Assembly: GCA_028344155.1 (NCBI GenBank)
Contig: JAOMAI010000004.1
Coordinates: forward strand, 1-54,209
From: Candidatus Nitrosopelagicus sp.
GTDB lineage: Archaea > Thermoproteota > Nitrososphaeria > Nitrososphaerales > Nitrosopumilaceae
Direction: 5' to 3'
DNA length: 54,209 nt
The notes beneath the pieces were generated by a model. The model searched no databases, was not told the origin of the DNA, and saw only the letters and a program-made list of their open reading frames with translations. A program made the translations under genes and the position numbers. This document shows positions 17,376 to 24,902 of the stretch, in pieces. Numbering within the stretch: the first letter of the stretch is position 1; each line of letters opens with the position of its first letter.

Positions 17376-17927
17376 ATGTCAAAGGCAATTAATGCAAATG
17401 AATTTTTAGAAGAATTAGACCATACTCACATAGTTCTATTTCATGATGGAAATAATGAAACTAAAGAAACAGAGTATAATTTTATCAAAAAAGGACTAGA
17501 CAATGGACAACATTGTTTTTACACGACTCAGAAACCTCAGAAAATTTTAGGTGAAATGAAAGGATTTGGAATTAATACAGAAAATAACGAACTCCTCCAT
17601 ATTGTCGAAATACCTGAGGCATTTGAAGACTATTCAAAAATGATATTGGATAAGGTTGAAGGGCTTCCTGAAGAGGCCAAAATCAGAGTGATATCTACGC
17701 ACTATTTTGACTTCAATACTGAAGAAAAAACTGACAGAATGGCAGAAATTGAACAATGTGTAGATGACGGTTTTGAAAAAATTAACGGTAATTTTCTCTG
17801 CTCATTCGAAGTTAGTCAAATAAATCAAAATCTAAGGGATAGATTCCTAAATCAGCTGTTAGAATCACATAAAGCAATAATATTTCAGACAGAAGAGAAA
17901 GGTACTGAAGTATTTACCACCCCCTAG
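17376..17927 (+). CDS. MEDS-domain sensory protein
   Basis: This 183-residue protein matches the MEDS (DcmR-type sensory) domain: an opening strand HIVLFHDGNNE, then EYNFIKKGLDNGQHCFYTTQ corresponding to the family's 'F..GL..G..C.Y' core, LLHIVEIPEAFEDYSKMI, and a final strand AIIFQT. MEDS domains are thought to sense small molecules and are related to the RecA/KaiC fold without a usable P-loop; I see no Walker A here. It is a stand-alone domain with no output module, so it probably acts through a partner such as the winged-helix protein 82 bases downstream. Confidence 0.8.
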   Translation: MSKAINANEFLEELDHTHIVLFHDGNNETKETEYNFIKKGLDNGQHCFYTTQKPQKILGEMKGFGINTENNELLHIVEIPEAFEDYSKMILDKVEGLPEEAKIRVISTHYFDFNTEEKTDRMAEIEQCVDDGFEKINGNFLCSFEVSQINQNLRDRFLNQLLESHKAIIFQTEEKGTEVFTTP

Positions 17928-17963
17928 TCACTAAATACCAAATTCTCAGTTTTTGTAGTTGTA

Positions 17964-17990
17964 CTAGTGCGTATGTCGATTTATTAGAGT
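17964..17990 (+). promoter_or_regulatory. Promoter with CACTAG-type element
   Basis: CTAGTGC (17964-17970) lies just upstream of a TATA-like GATTTATTAG (17978-17987), which is about 26 bases from the ATG at 18010. The arrangement repeats that seen at 14.9 kb, 18.34 kb and 19.25 kb. Confidence 0.5.
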
Positions 17991-18009
17991 CTAAAAGAAA
18001 GCAAAAATT

Positions 18010-18285
18010 ATGGCAAAGGAGAGAAGAACAAGAATTCAGCTATATTTCGATATAATTTCTGCAATTTTTGAAGAAGAGATGGATAATGACAGTATTTCTC
18101 CCACACGTATTCAGTTCAAATGCAATACATCCTATGATAAATTGACAAAATATCTTGAAGAAATGAAAACTAAAGAAATTATTGATAGTAATGATCAAAT
18201 CAAAGTTACTGAAAAAGGTAAACAATTCCACAAAGATTATTCAAAAATTAATGATCTCATACAAGAATTAAGCATACAAAATTAA
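18010..18285 (+). CDS. Small winged-helix regulator
   Basis: A 91-residue archaeal winged-helix protein of the HTH_45/ArnR1-like type. It opens with RTRIQLYFDIISAIFEE, then SPTRIQFKCNTSYDKLTKYLEEMKTKEII, which is the recognition-helix region, and a wing ending KVTEKGKQFHKDY. No ligand domain is present. Its promoter carries the same CACTAG element as neighbouring genes, so it may be autoregulated or may itself bind that element. It is flanked by MEDS and cobalamin-binding proteins, which could supply the signal. Confidence 0.82.
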   Translation: MAKERRTRIQLYFDIISAIFEEEMDNDSISPTRIQFKCNTSYDKLTKYLEEMKTKEIIDSNDQIKVTEKGKQFHKDYSKINDLIQELSIQN

Positions 18286-18334
18286 ATTTCAAGACAATAA
18301 ATAACCAGAGTTAAGAAATTATCAATAAATGTTA

Positions 18335-18360
18335 GCACTAGATATACTTATTAGGCACTA
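18335..18360 (+). promoter_or_regulatory. Promoter with paired CACTAG elements around TATA
   Basis: GCACTAG (18335-18341) and GGCACTA (18354-18360) flank the TATA-like GATATACTTATTAG, whose centre is about 28 bases from the ATG at 18376. TTATTAGGCACTA here is identical to bases 14963-14975. A protein bound at either copy would block TFB/TBP or polymerase access. Confidence 0.55.
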
Positions 18361-18375
18361 TTCGTAAAATAGGGT

Positions 18376-19227
18376 ATGGTATATCTTCGAAAAAAGAAGG
18401 TAAAAGGAGTAGATTATTTGTATTTAGTTAAAAGTACATGGGATAAGGAGAAAAAAACATCAAGACAAGAGACAATCAAATATCTAGGAGAATCATCCTC
18501 AGTCACAAGAGACGACATTCCAGTAGAATTCAGGGAAGATGCAAAGATTAACTCATTCTTGTTACAAAATACACCGAAAGATAGAGAAAAACGTGAAAAG
18601 TTGATTGAGCAATTGAGAACCAAATTGTTTTCATCACTTACAGAAGGAAGTCTAAAAGATACAATGGATATTTACTCAGCATTTGTATCCGGTAATACAT
18701 TAGACCAATTCTATGAAAGAGTTATGACTCCAGTAATGTCAGAAATTGGATACTTATGGTCAGAAGGTAAACTATCAATTGCAACAGAACATGTTGCAAG
18801 CAATATTGCACACAGTTTAGTGAAAGTCATTGCCGACGAGAATAGAAAATCTAAAAAAGATAAAGGAAAAATTGTATTAACCACACCTGTTGGCGAAGAT
18901 CATAATTTAGGGTGTAATGTATTGGATTCATTTTTAGTTTCAAAAGGCTTTACAACATTCAACCTTTCACCATCAACCCCTGCAGAATCATTAATTGAAT
19001 TCATTAAAACTGCAAAACCAGATGCGTTAATCGTATCCATAACATTGGAAGATAATATTAGATCGGGTCAAAGAATGGTTAAGAAAATTCATGAAACATA
19101 CAAAAAACTACCAATATTCATCGGAGGTTTAGCATTTTCAGAAAAAACAAACTTCAAATTCGATGGAAAACTTATCACGGACGCTCATGCATTAGAGCAA
19201 ATTCCTCGAATTATAAAAAAGAAGTAA
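18376..19227 (+). CDS. Cobalamin-binding protein of CarH-like architecture
   Basis: The 283-residue protein has an N-terminal 45-residue beta segment (YLYLVKSTWD...RQETIKYLGE) resembling the opening of IS1634/IS4-type transposases. A helical B12-binding cap (about 75-155) and a Rossmann-type B12-binding domain (about 165-283) follow. The cap carries W128 and E138-H139 in the Wx9EH arrangement of CarH photoreceptors. E174-D-H176-N-L-G179 is the ExHxxG lower-ligand motif, His176 being the expected cobalt ligand. It lacks the MerR DNA-binding domain of CarH. The residue after W128 is Ser, where Thermus CarH has a His that binds cobalt after light. Probably a B12-based sensor, possibly of light; no methyltransferase partner is nearby. 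Confidence 0.85.
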   Translation: MVYLRKKKVKGVDYLYLVKSTWDKEKKTSRQETIKYLGESSSVTRDDIPVEFREDAKINSFLLQNTPKDREKREKLIEQLRTKLFSSLTEGSLKDTMDIYSAFVSGNTLDQFYERVMTPVMSEIGYLWSEGKLSIATEHVASNIAHSLVKVIADENRKSKKDKGKIVLTTPVGEDHNLGCNVLDSFLVSKGFTTFNLSPSTPAESLIEFIKTAKPDALIVSITLEDNIRSGQRMVKKIHETYKKLPIFIGGLAFSEKTNFKFDGKLITDAHALEQIPRIIKKK

Positions 19228-19249
19228 TTACCACTATTTTGATCAATTT

Positions 19250-19267
19250 CCACTAGCTTAAATATTC
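19250..19267 (+). promoter_or_regulatory. Promoter with CACTAG element before DICT gene
   Basis: CCACTAG (19250-19256) directly abuts a TATA-like CTTAAATATTC (19257-19267). Placing transcription start about 25 bases downstream of the TATA centre puts it at about 19286, which would make the third in-frame ATG (19286) a leaderless start for the gene annotated from 19271. Confidence 0.5.
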
Positions 19268-19270
19268 TAA

Positions 19271-19870
19271 ATGTTTAGCATGACTATGGGTTTAACAAAC
19301 GATAGTTTGATTGACACCGTATTTGAAAGATTCCCGGAAAAGAAGGAAATTAAAGAACAAGGAGACGAGATCTTTGTAAACTGGAACTTTCAGGACTTTC
19401 AAGATGGCGGATATCTAAACTTCAAAGCAGACCGTTCAGATCTTTTTGCACTAAGCATAATGATTGAGAACTATGCATCTAAACATACAGCCCCACTACT
19501 TGCATCGTTTGAGACAGATAAGCGATATGAATTTGTCAAAGATAGATATCTCAAATTGATGAAAAAACTTCCAAGAACATGGGTTATTGGGAATTTTAAC
19601 AATCCGCATCTAGCTCAAGAAGTACCGGATAGTTGCCAAGTACTTAGCTGTATAGGAACACCACTTGCAACAGTTTGGGCAGTAGTAACAAAAGGACCAG
19701 ATGGTCCAATTGGGTTGATAGCAGAAGAATACGGAGTTGGAAAATTCAGAGGTTTCTTTTCAACTCAACCAGATGTAGTGCAAGCAGCTGTAGATGCAAT
19801 GGGTGAAATACTAGTAACAAAGTTCGACTTTAACAAAAAAGAATATGAGTTTGCTAAAGGCGGATACTAG
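19271..19870 (+). CDS. DICT-domain sensory protein
   Basis: The 199-residue product resembles the DICT domain named for diguanylate cyclases and two-component systems: FALSIMIENYASKHTAPLLASFE, a RYEFVKDRYLKLM helix, RTWVIGNF, and the conserved SCIGTPLATVWAVVTKGPDGPIGL followed by an AEE motif. DICT is thought to be a sensory domain, often found with light or B12-linked regulators. No output domain is attached. Three candidate ATG codons occur (19271, 19280, 19286); the TATA position favours 19286 (protein MGLTNDS...). It lies 43 bases after the cobalamin-binding protein gene and shares its operator motif. Confidence 0.82.
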   Translation: MFSMTMGLTNDSLIDTVFERFPEKKEIKEQGDEIFVNWNFQDFQDGGYLNFKADRSDLFALSIMIENYASKHTAPLLASFETDKRYEFVKDRYLKLMKKLPRTWVIGNFNNPHLAQEVPDSCQVLSCIGTPLATVWAVVTKGPDGPIGLIAEEYGVGKFRGFFSTQPDVVQAAVDAMGEILVTKFDFNKKEYEFAKGGY

Positions 19871-19876
19871 TGTAAA

Positions 19877-20107
19877 ATGACTGAAAAATCTTCTTTTTTT
19901 CCCAAAAATGTGTTTGGAGCATTTGGTATTTTATTTTTCATTAGTGGTGCAATAATTCCATTACAAAATTTGATAATTTGGGGACCAGAATTTGTTATAA
20001 GATATTTCACTTCATCAGATATAACTGCAGAAAAACTATCTCTGGTAGTTATTGGAATTGGTTGTGCAATGATAATTTACGGTAAAAAAAAACAAAACCA
20101 AATTTAA
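19877..20107 (+). CDS. Small two-helix membrane protein
   Basis: A 76-residue protein with two predicted transmembrane helices (FGAFGILFFISGAIIPL and LSLVVIGIGCAMIIYG) and a basic tail (KKKQNQI). It follows the DICT gene after six bases and is probably cotranscribed with it. No family recognised. The TAA stop interlocks with the stop of the convergent TPR gene by four bases. Confidence 0.65.
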   Translation: MTEKSSFFPKNVFGAFGILFFISGAIIPLQNLIIWGPEFVIRYFTSSDITAEKLSLVVIGIGCAMIIYGKKKQNQI

Positions 20108-20331
20108 GAAGAAGCACGATCTCTAGGATCTAATTGTAAGGATTTGTTATAACACTCAGATGCCTCATCGTATCTTCCAAGACTTCGTAAGGCAATACCC
20201 TTTTGATTCCATAAATCAGGATCATCAGGTTTTAAGAGTAATGCTTGTTCAAAATAGCTCAATGCATCTTCAAAATTACTATTTTCAAGGTTTTCAACAC
20301 CATTTTTTATGAGAGTTTCTATTTCAGTCAC
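20104..20331 (-). CDS. Small TPR-repeat protein
   Basis: A 75-residue protein made of two tetratricopeptide repeats: FEDALSYFEQALLLKPDDPDLWNQKGIALRSLG and YDEASECYNKSLQLDPRD carry the W/L/G/Y/A/P pattern. TPRs are protein-protein interaction surfaces. It begins eight bases after the stop of the HD/GNAT-like gene and is probably translated from the same transcript, suggesting a partner relationship. Confidence 0.85.
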   Translation of the reverse strand: MTEIETLIKNGVENLENSNFEDALSYFEQALLLKPDDPDLWNQKGIALRSLGRYDEASECYNKSLQLDPRDRASS

Positions 20332-20338
20332 TAGACAT

Positions 20339-21655
20339 CTATAGTGTTACTCTGAAATAATCCCATCGTTCAGGATCAAATTTCTGAACAAAAACAACAT
20401 TCTTGTCATTTTCTTTTCTTTCATCAATTACATCACGCATTGCAAAACTAGTCATGAATTTGTAACCTTTTGACTGAACCTGCATCATGAATAATTGTCT
20501 AAGCTCCCTACCTCCATGAAATCCCCAATATCCATTTTTAATCGCAACAGGTTCAAGAAAGACGGTATTGTTTTTACCACGATTTCGATCTTCAAATTCT
20601 ACATCAAAATTATATTTTTCTAAGGGACCACCTTTTGCGAATCCAATAATTTGACCAGTAGAAGTTCCAATACGAAGCATGTTAAGAATAGTATCAGGAT
20701 CGCGGACAGATTCAATAAAATCATCTCTTGTAAATTGTAATGGTTTTGGCAATTCTCGATAAATTGATAAAAGTTCATCAAGTGAATCATCTGAAAGTGC
20801 ACTTTTCTGGATACAAGGAACTAATGGCAATCCATCATATACGAATTGATTATAAATTTGAATTTCTTCTTGACGGAGTTTCATAAACCCAACTATATTA
20901 TCTAAAAAATTTTTTCTCATGTGTTTTGGAAGTCCGTTTAGAACCCGTTGACACATATCAGGTTCATTATTTAGCATATCTTCAAAGAAAACAACTGAAC
21001 GTCTAACAATAAATGCAGGATGCCAGCTAGATGAATGAGCATTCATTTTTGCCATTTCCATTGCTTTTTGAAAATCACCTAAAGCATAGCCACCTATGCG
21101 GTCAGAAATTGAAAGAAAATGACCTAAATCTCTAAAATGTTTTTGTCTTTCTTTATTGTCTTTAATCTCAGAATTTAAAAAATAATTTTGGATAAATTTC
21201 TCAGTTCTGGTTATCACATCTCCAGCCCATGGATAAACAGTTCTAGAGATTATGGCACAAATCAAATTTTGATCTAACTTAGCATCGGCAAGAAGTTTTT
21301 GAATAGTTTGATCTTTTGAGATAAATTGGATGACATTTTTTTCATGAGGCTTATCGATTGATTTGGCAGGATCAAAATCATGTAAAAGTGCAGATGCGTA
21401 AAGATAATTCAAATCATTTCGAGATATGTAATTATCTTCAAGTGCATGTATTCCAGAAAGTAGAGTAACATAAGTTACTTCAAGTTCATGATCAACATTG
21501 TGATATCCATAATAATCGCTGAATAATCCATTATTTTTGAATAATTGTATTGTATAATCTAATAATTTTACATTTGCATCAGTAGCAAGTTTTACAGAAG
21601 AAAGTAAATCAAATATTCCATTTCTTAATGATGGGGAATTTGCAAATTCCTGCAT
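20339..21655 (-). CDS. HD-type phosphohydrolase-like protein with C-terminal GNAT-like region
   Basis: The N-terminal half of this 438-residue protein has an HD-fold signature: YHNVDHELEV (H52 and H56), then LLHDFDP (H92-D93), and a later Asp in SDRIGGYALGD. The YHNxxH spacing is like that of eukaryotic-type cyclic-nucleotide phosphodiesterases, though substrate is unknown. The C-terminal 150 residues (TSTGQIIGFAKGGPLE, GFHGGRELRQLFMMQVQSKGYKFMTSF) resemble a GNAT acetyltransferase fold with its R/Q-x-x-G-x-G-like region degenerate. I see no close known homologue. It is followed by the TPR gene. A role in nucleotide signalling is possible but inferred only from motif. Confidence 0.72.
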   Translation of the reverse strand: MQEFANSPSLRNGIFDLLSSVKLATDANVKLLDYTIQLFKNNGLFSDYYGYHNVDHELEVTYVTLLSGIHALEDNYISRNDLNYLYASALLHDFDPAKSIDKPHEKNVIQFISKDQTIQKLLADAKLDQNLICAIISRTVYPWAGDVITRTEKFIQNYFLNSEIKDNKERQKHFRDLGHFLSISDRIGGYALGDFQKAMEMAKMNAHSSSWHPAFIVRRSVVFFEDMLNNEPDMCQRVLNGLPKHMRKNFLDNIVGFMKLRQEEIQIYNQFVYDGLPLVPCIQKSALSDDSLDELLSIYRELPKPLQFTRDDFIESVRDPDTILNMLRIGTSTGQIIGFAKGGPLEKYNFDVEFEDRNRGKNNTVFLEPVAIKNGYWGFHGGRELRQLFMMQVQSKGYKFMTSFAMRDVIDERKENDKNVVFVQKFDPERWDYFRVTL

Positions 21656-21746
21656 GTGTTAAACGAATGAATTGGGTTTTTAAGTTATTTGGCAAATGTA
21701 CTAAAAATCCCAGATCTATTATAAAGTAAATAATGATATTTTGACT

Positions 21747-22802
21747 ATGGGACTGAAGCGATACTTGGTCACAAGAGGTCTAACAATGTTTGGAGTTCTA
21801 ATGATTACATTACTACTAACAATTTCCCTTGTTGGTTCAAATATGGACACAATTCTAAAACAGGGAATAATTTATCAAGTAAGAGCCGAGATTACAGAAA
21901 ATACCACCATAGCACAGGGATTTAACGATCCAGAGGAGTTTGAAAAATTTGTTCAACAGAAAATTGATGAAAGAGTGAAAACGTTAGGGCTTGATACACC
22001 ATGGTATTCACCACAGAGACTTGGATATACAATGTACAAAATTTTAATTTTAGATTTCGGTAATGCTACATTTTTGACAAGTGATTCAGGTTCATCAAAT
22101 GTAGGTGAAATTATTTTTGAAAAAATGCCAAAAACAATTTTGTTGTTTACCACAGCCACAATAATCATATCAATTATTGGAATTCTGTTAGGTGCAGCGT
22201 CAAGTAATAAAATTGGTTCAAAAACAGACAGAATCACATCAACATTTGCAGTAATTAGCAGTAGTTTCCCGGTGTGGTGGATTGGTATGTTAATGATATT
22301 TGTATTTGCGTTTGTATATCAGATTTTTCCTGCAAGAGCAACACCAAGTATAGAGCCAGATGAGCCAGGATATATTTTGGCTTTATTGTACCACATGGCA
22401 CTTCCGGTAATAACAATTGTTTTGATTGGATTTGGAGCATGGGCATATCTAGTTAGAAATTTTATGGTGGGAATAATGCAAGAAGATTTCATAACTGCAA
22501 AAAAAACTATTGGAATTAGTAAAAAGAAAATAGTTTATAGTCATGCACTAAGAAACGCAGCACCACCAATTGTCACCATACTTGCATTAAGTTTGTCAGG
22601 CTCATTAGGTGGGGCAATAATTACAGAAGCAGTGTTTGATTGGCCAGGAATGGGAAGATTGTATTTTGAAGCTATTAGTGTCATGGATTTACCGGTAATA
22701 ATTGGTTCGACATATATCTTGACAGTATTATTTTTGGTGAGTATTTTTATTGCAGATTTATTGTATGGATATTTTGATCCAAGAGTGAGGACATCAAGTT
22801 GA
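21747..22802 (+). CDS. ABC transporter permease, OppB/DppB family
   Basis: This is a membrane subunit of a peptide/nickel-type ABC importer. The 351-residue product starts at ATG 21747 (a TTG two codons earlier is less likely). It has six predicted helices, a large extracytoplasmic region after helix 1 typical of OppB, and the cytoplasmic EAA loop (EDFITAKKTIGISKKKIVYSHALRNAAPP) that contacts the ATPase. The final segment GGAIITEAVFDWPGMGRLYFEAI matches the family. A TATA-like CTATTATAAAG precedes it. Its stop overlaps the TTG start of the second permease. No ATPase or binding-protein gene is in the window, so the substrate is unknown. Confidence 0.92.
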   Translation: MGLKRYLVTRGLTMFGVLMITLLLTISLVGSNMDTILKQGIIYQVRAEITENTTIAQGFNDPEEFEKFVQQKIDERVKTLGLDTPWYSPQRLGYTMYKILILDFGNATFLTSDSGSSNVGEIIFEKMPKTILLFTTATIIISIIGILLGAASSNKIGSKTDRITSTFAVISSSFPVWWIGMLMIFVFAFVYQIFPARATPSIEPDEPGYILALLYHMALPVITIVLIGFGAWAYLVRNFMVGIMQEDFITAKKTIGISKKKIVYSHALRNAAPPIVTILALSLSGSLGGAIITEAVFDWPGMGRLYFEAISVMDLPVIIGSTYILTVLFLVSIFIADLLYGYFDPRVRTSS

Positions 22803-24160
22803 GTAGTGTATCAACACAAGAAATTAAAAAAGAATTTCTGAAGAGTAAATTAGGATTAACAGGAGTTTTTATTTTATCAGGATTAATTTTAGTTTCGATA
22901 ATAACAATTTCAGTAATTCCAGCATCAACATTTCAAGAATGGAATAATCCTGAAAAATGGATTTCATATCCAAAGACATCAGTACCAAGTTGGGTGAATT
23001 TTTTATCCTCAGATAAGATTCCAGAACATAAAATTATCAATCCAGAGATTTTTCAGTCACAAGAAAATGGGATTTTCCTTACATCACAACAGTTTGGAGT
23101 ATCCTTTGATTATGATGATTTTCCAAGTGATTTTATTTTTGAAATGAAAACAAAATATGCAGATTCACACATAGTTCAAATCAAAGTTATACGTCCAGAT
23201 GGAATCACTCTAGAATTGTTATCTACATCATTGCCACATTCAGATAACGAGACAATTCATAATCAGAGATATTTTTCAACAGACAGCATGATAAAGAAAA
23301 ATCTCAATACATACAAAAATGATTTTGGCTTTGATTTTAAAATAGGTTCAACTGAAATAATATTCTCGGAATTATATCAAAATCAAATACAAAAAGGCAA
23401 TTATATTTTCATCGTAGACATATACGGAATTGAAAAACCCGTAGAAATTTTAGAATCAAAGATGGTTTTGGGCGGAAAAGCATATGGGTTAATGGGAACA
23501 GATGAACTTCGAAGAGATTTAGCAATAGGATTACTTTGGGGCACACCACTAGCACTTTTCATTGGAATTTCAGTATCAATTGGATCAGTTGTAGTTGGAT
23601 TAATTTATGGAGTTTATTCAGGCTATAAAGGAAAGAAAACAGATGAGGTGATGATGCGATTTAATGATGTCATCTATGCATTGCCCGCATTACCATTTTT
23701 GATAATTCTAGCCGTTACTATCAGTAACAGTATTTTTCTAATGATAGGTTTTCTTATGATTTTTAGCTGGGTAGGAATTGCAAAAGTTTCACGAAGTATG
23801 TCACTTCAAATCAAAACTAGACAATATATTGAAGCTGCGAGGATTATGGGACAAAAAGATTCAAAGATAATTTTCAGACATATCCTACCCCAATTGCTGC
23901 CATATGCATTTGCAAGTATTGCAATTTCAGTACCTGCAGCAATAACTACAGAAGCAGGATTAAGTTTTCTTGGATTAGGTGATCCATCATTTCCAACGTG
24001 GGGACAAATTTTACATGATGCTAACACATATGGTGCAGCAGCACAAGGATTTTGGTGGTGGATTGTTCCGCCGGGAATTTTAATTGCAATTACAGGATTG
24101 GCATTTGTTTTTATTGGGAATGCGCTAGATGCAATAGTTAATCCAAAATTAAAAAGATAA
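22799..24160 (+). CDS. ABC transporter permease, OppC/DppC family, with large extracytoplasmic insert
   Basis: The partner of the upstream permease. It starts at a TTG that overlaps the upstream TGA (TTGA), so the two are translationally coupled. The 453-residue product has an N-terminal helix, then about 175 extra residues outside the membrane (about 45-220) including beta-rich segments, which is much longer than usual OppC. The standard permease domain follows: LWGTPLALFIGISVSIGS, an EAA loop (RQYIEAARIMGQKDSKIIFRHILPQLLP), TTEAGLSFLGLGDPSFPTWG and a final helix. The insert could help bind substrate or a partner lipoprotein. Confidence 0.9.
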   Translation: MSSVSTQEIKKEFLKSKLGLTGVFILSGLILVSIITISVIPASTFQEWNNPEKWISYPKTSVPSWVNFLSSDKIPEHKIINPEIFQSQENGIFLTSQQFGVSFDYDDFPSDFIFEMKTKYADSHIVQIKVIRPDGITLELLSTSLPHSDNETIHNQRYFSTDSMIKKNLNTYKNDFGFDFKIGSTEIIFSELYQNQIQKGNYIFIVDIYGIEKPVEILESKMVLGGKAYGLMGTDELRRDLAIGLLWGTPLALFIGISVSIGSVVVGLIYGVYSGYKGKKTDEVMMRFNDVIYALPALPFLIILAVTISNSIFLMIGFLMIFSWVGIAKVSRSMSLQIKTRQYIEAARIMGQKDSKIIFRHILPQLLPYAFASIAISVPAAITTEAGLSFLGLGDPSFPTWGQILHDANTYGAAAQGFWWWIVPPGILIAITGLAFVFIGNALDAIVNPKLKR

Positions 24161-24161
24161 T

Positions 24162-24497
24162 CTATTCAGTAAGAGTGAATTTACGTATTAGATCAATTGA
24201 TAAATCGTTTAACTTTATTGTATATGTTGCAGCATTTGGATTTGAATTTTTTTCTTCGGCTAATAATTCAGTAAATTTTGTTTTTTCTTCTTCAACTGCA
24301 CCTGCCTCATGAGCACATAAATTGAATGCTTTGAGTTGGAGATTGTTTTTTAACAAATATGATATAAATTTTTTATAATTTTCAGTACTATTCCATTCAA
24401 TATTTTTTTCATCACATGCAGATATCCAGACATCGACAGAATTATGGAAGAAAACCTTCTTCCTAATTACATCTAATGCTAAATCTGTTTGAGACAT
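24162..24497 (-). CDS. Hypothetical helical protein
   Basis: An ATG at 24497 gives a 111-residue protein starting MSQTDLALDVIRKK. A GTG at 24521 would add eight residues but would overlap the upstream gene. The product is soluble and mostly helical, with two clusters of charged residues and a CAHEAGAVEEEK segment. No family recognised. It lies 10 bases after the zinc-ribbon membrane protein, so cotranscription is likely. Its stop is one base from the stop of the convergent permease gene. Confidence 0.65.
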   Translation of the reverse strand: MSQTDLALDVIRKKVFFHNSVDVWISACDEKNIEWNSTENYKKFISYLLKNNLQLKAFNLCAHEAGAVEEEKTKFTELLAEEKNSNPNAATYTIKLNDLSIDLIRKFTLTE

Positions 24498-24507
24498 ATT
24501 TTTAATC

Positions 24508-24846
24508 CTAAAACATTGCACGTTTCATGCTAGAACCACATCGTGGACATTCTCTTGCATTGTAGACCTTGTGACATACAAGACATTCATATTTTATTCC
24601 AGGTTTATCGGTGTTTTGACCAAATAATCCACCGCCAAATCCACCGGAATTACCAGAACTAGAACCACCACCGCCAAATCCACCTCGCATTCGACTCATC
24701 ATTCTTCGTCTTAGGATTAATGGGAATGCAATGAAGAGAGCTAATGCAGCACCCAAGCCATATGGAAATGGAAGAATCATTTGTAAACCAATACTTACAG
24801 CAAGAGATGCAAATAGGAAAATTAAATATGATTTGTAGTTAATCAT
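24508..24846 (-). CDS. Two-helix membrane protein with C-terminal zinc ribbon
   Basis: The 112-residue product has two transmembrane helices (YLIFLFASLAVSIGLQM and LGAALALFIAFPLIL), a basic turn, then a Gly/Ser/Asn-rich flexible linker. It ends in a zinc ribbon with CLVC and CPRC pairs (ECLVCHKVYNARECPRCGSSMKR region). Such small membrane-tethered zinc ribbons are common in archaea and often bind nucleic acid or protein; the role here is unknown. Neighbours on this strand include the JAMM protease and coiled-coil genes. Confidence 0.8.
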   Translation of the reverse strand: MINYKSYLIFLFASLAVSIGLQMILPFPYGLGAALALFIAFPLILRRRMMSRMRGGFGGGGSSSGNSGGFGGGLFGQNTDKPGIKYECLVCHKVYNARECPRCGSSMKRAMF

Positions 24847-24902
24847 GATAAGAAAATTATCCTAATTTCAAATATAAGGCTTATTGAGTAATTAGCAATT
24901 AA

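Noticed and set aside
18376-18510. Remnant of an insertion sequence
   Set aside because: The transposase-like N-terminal segment is fused in frame to an intact B12-binding protein with its own promoter; there are no inverted repeats or other transposase parts.
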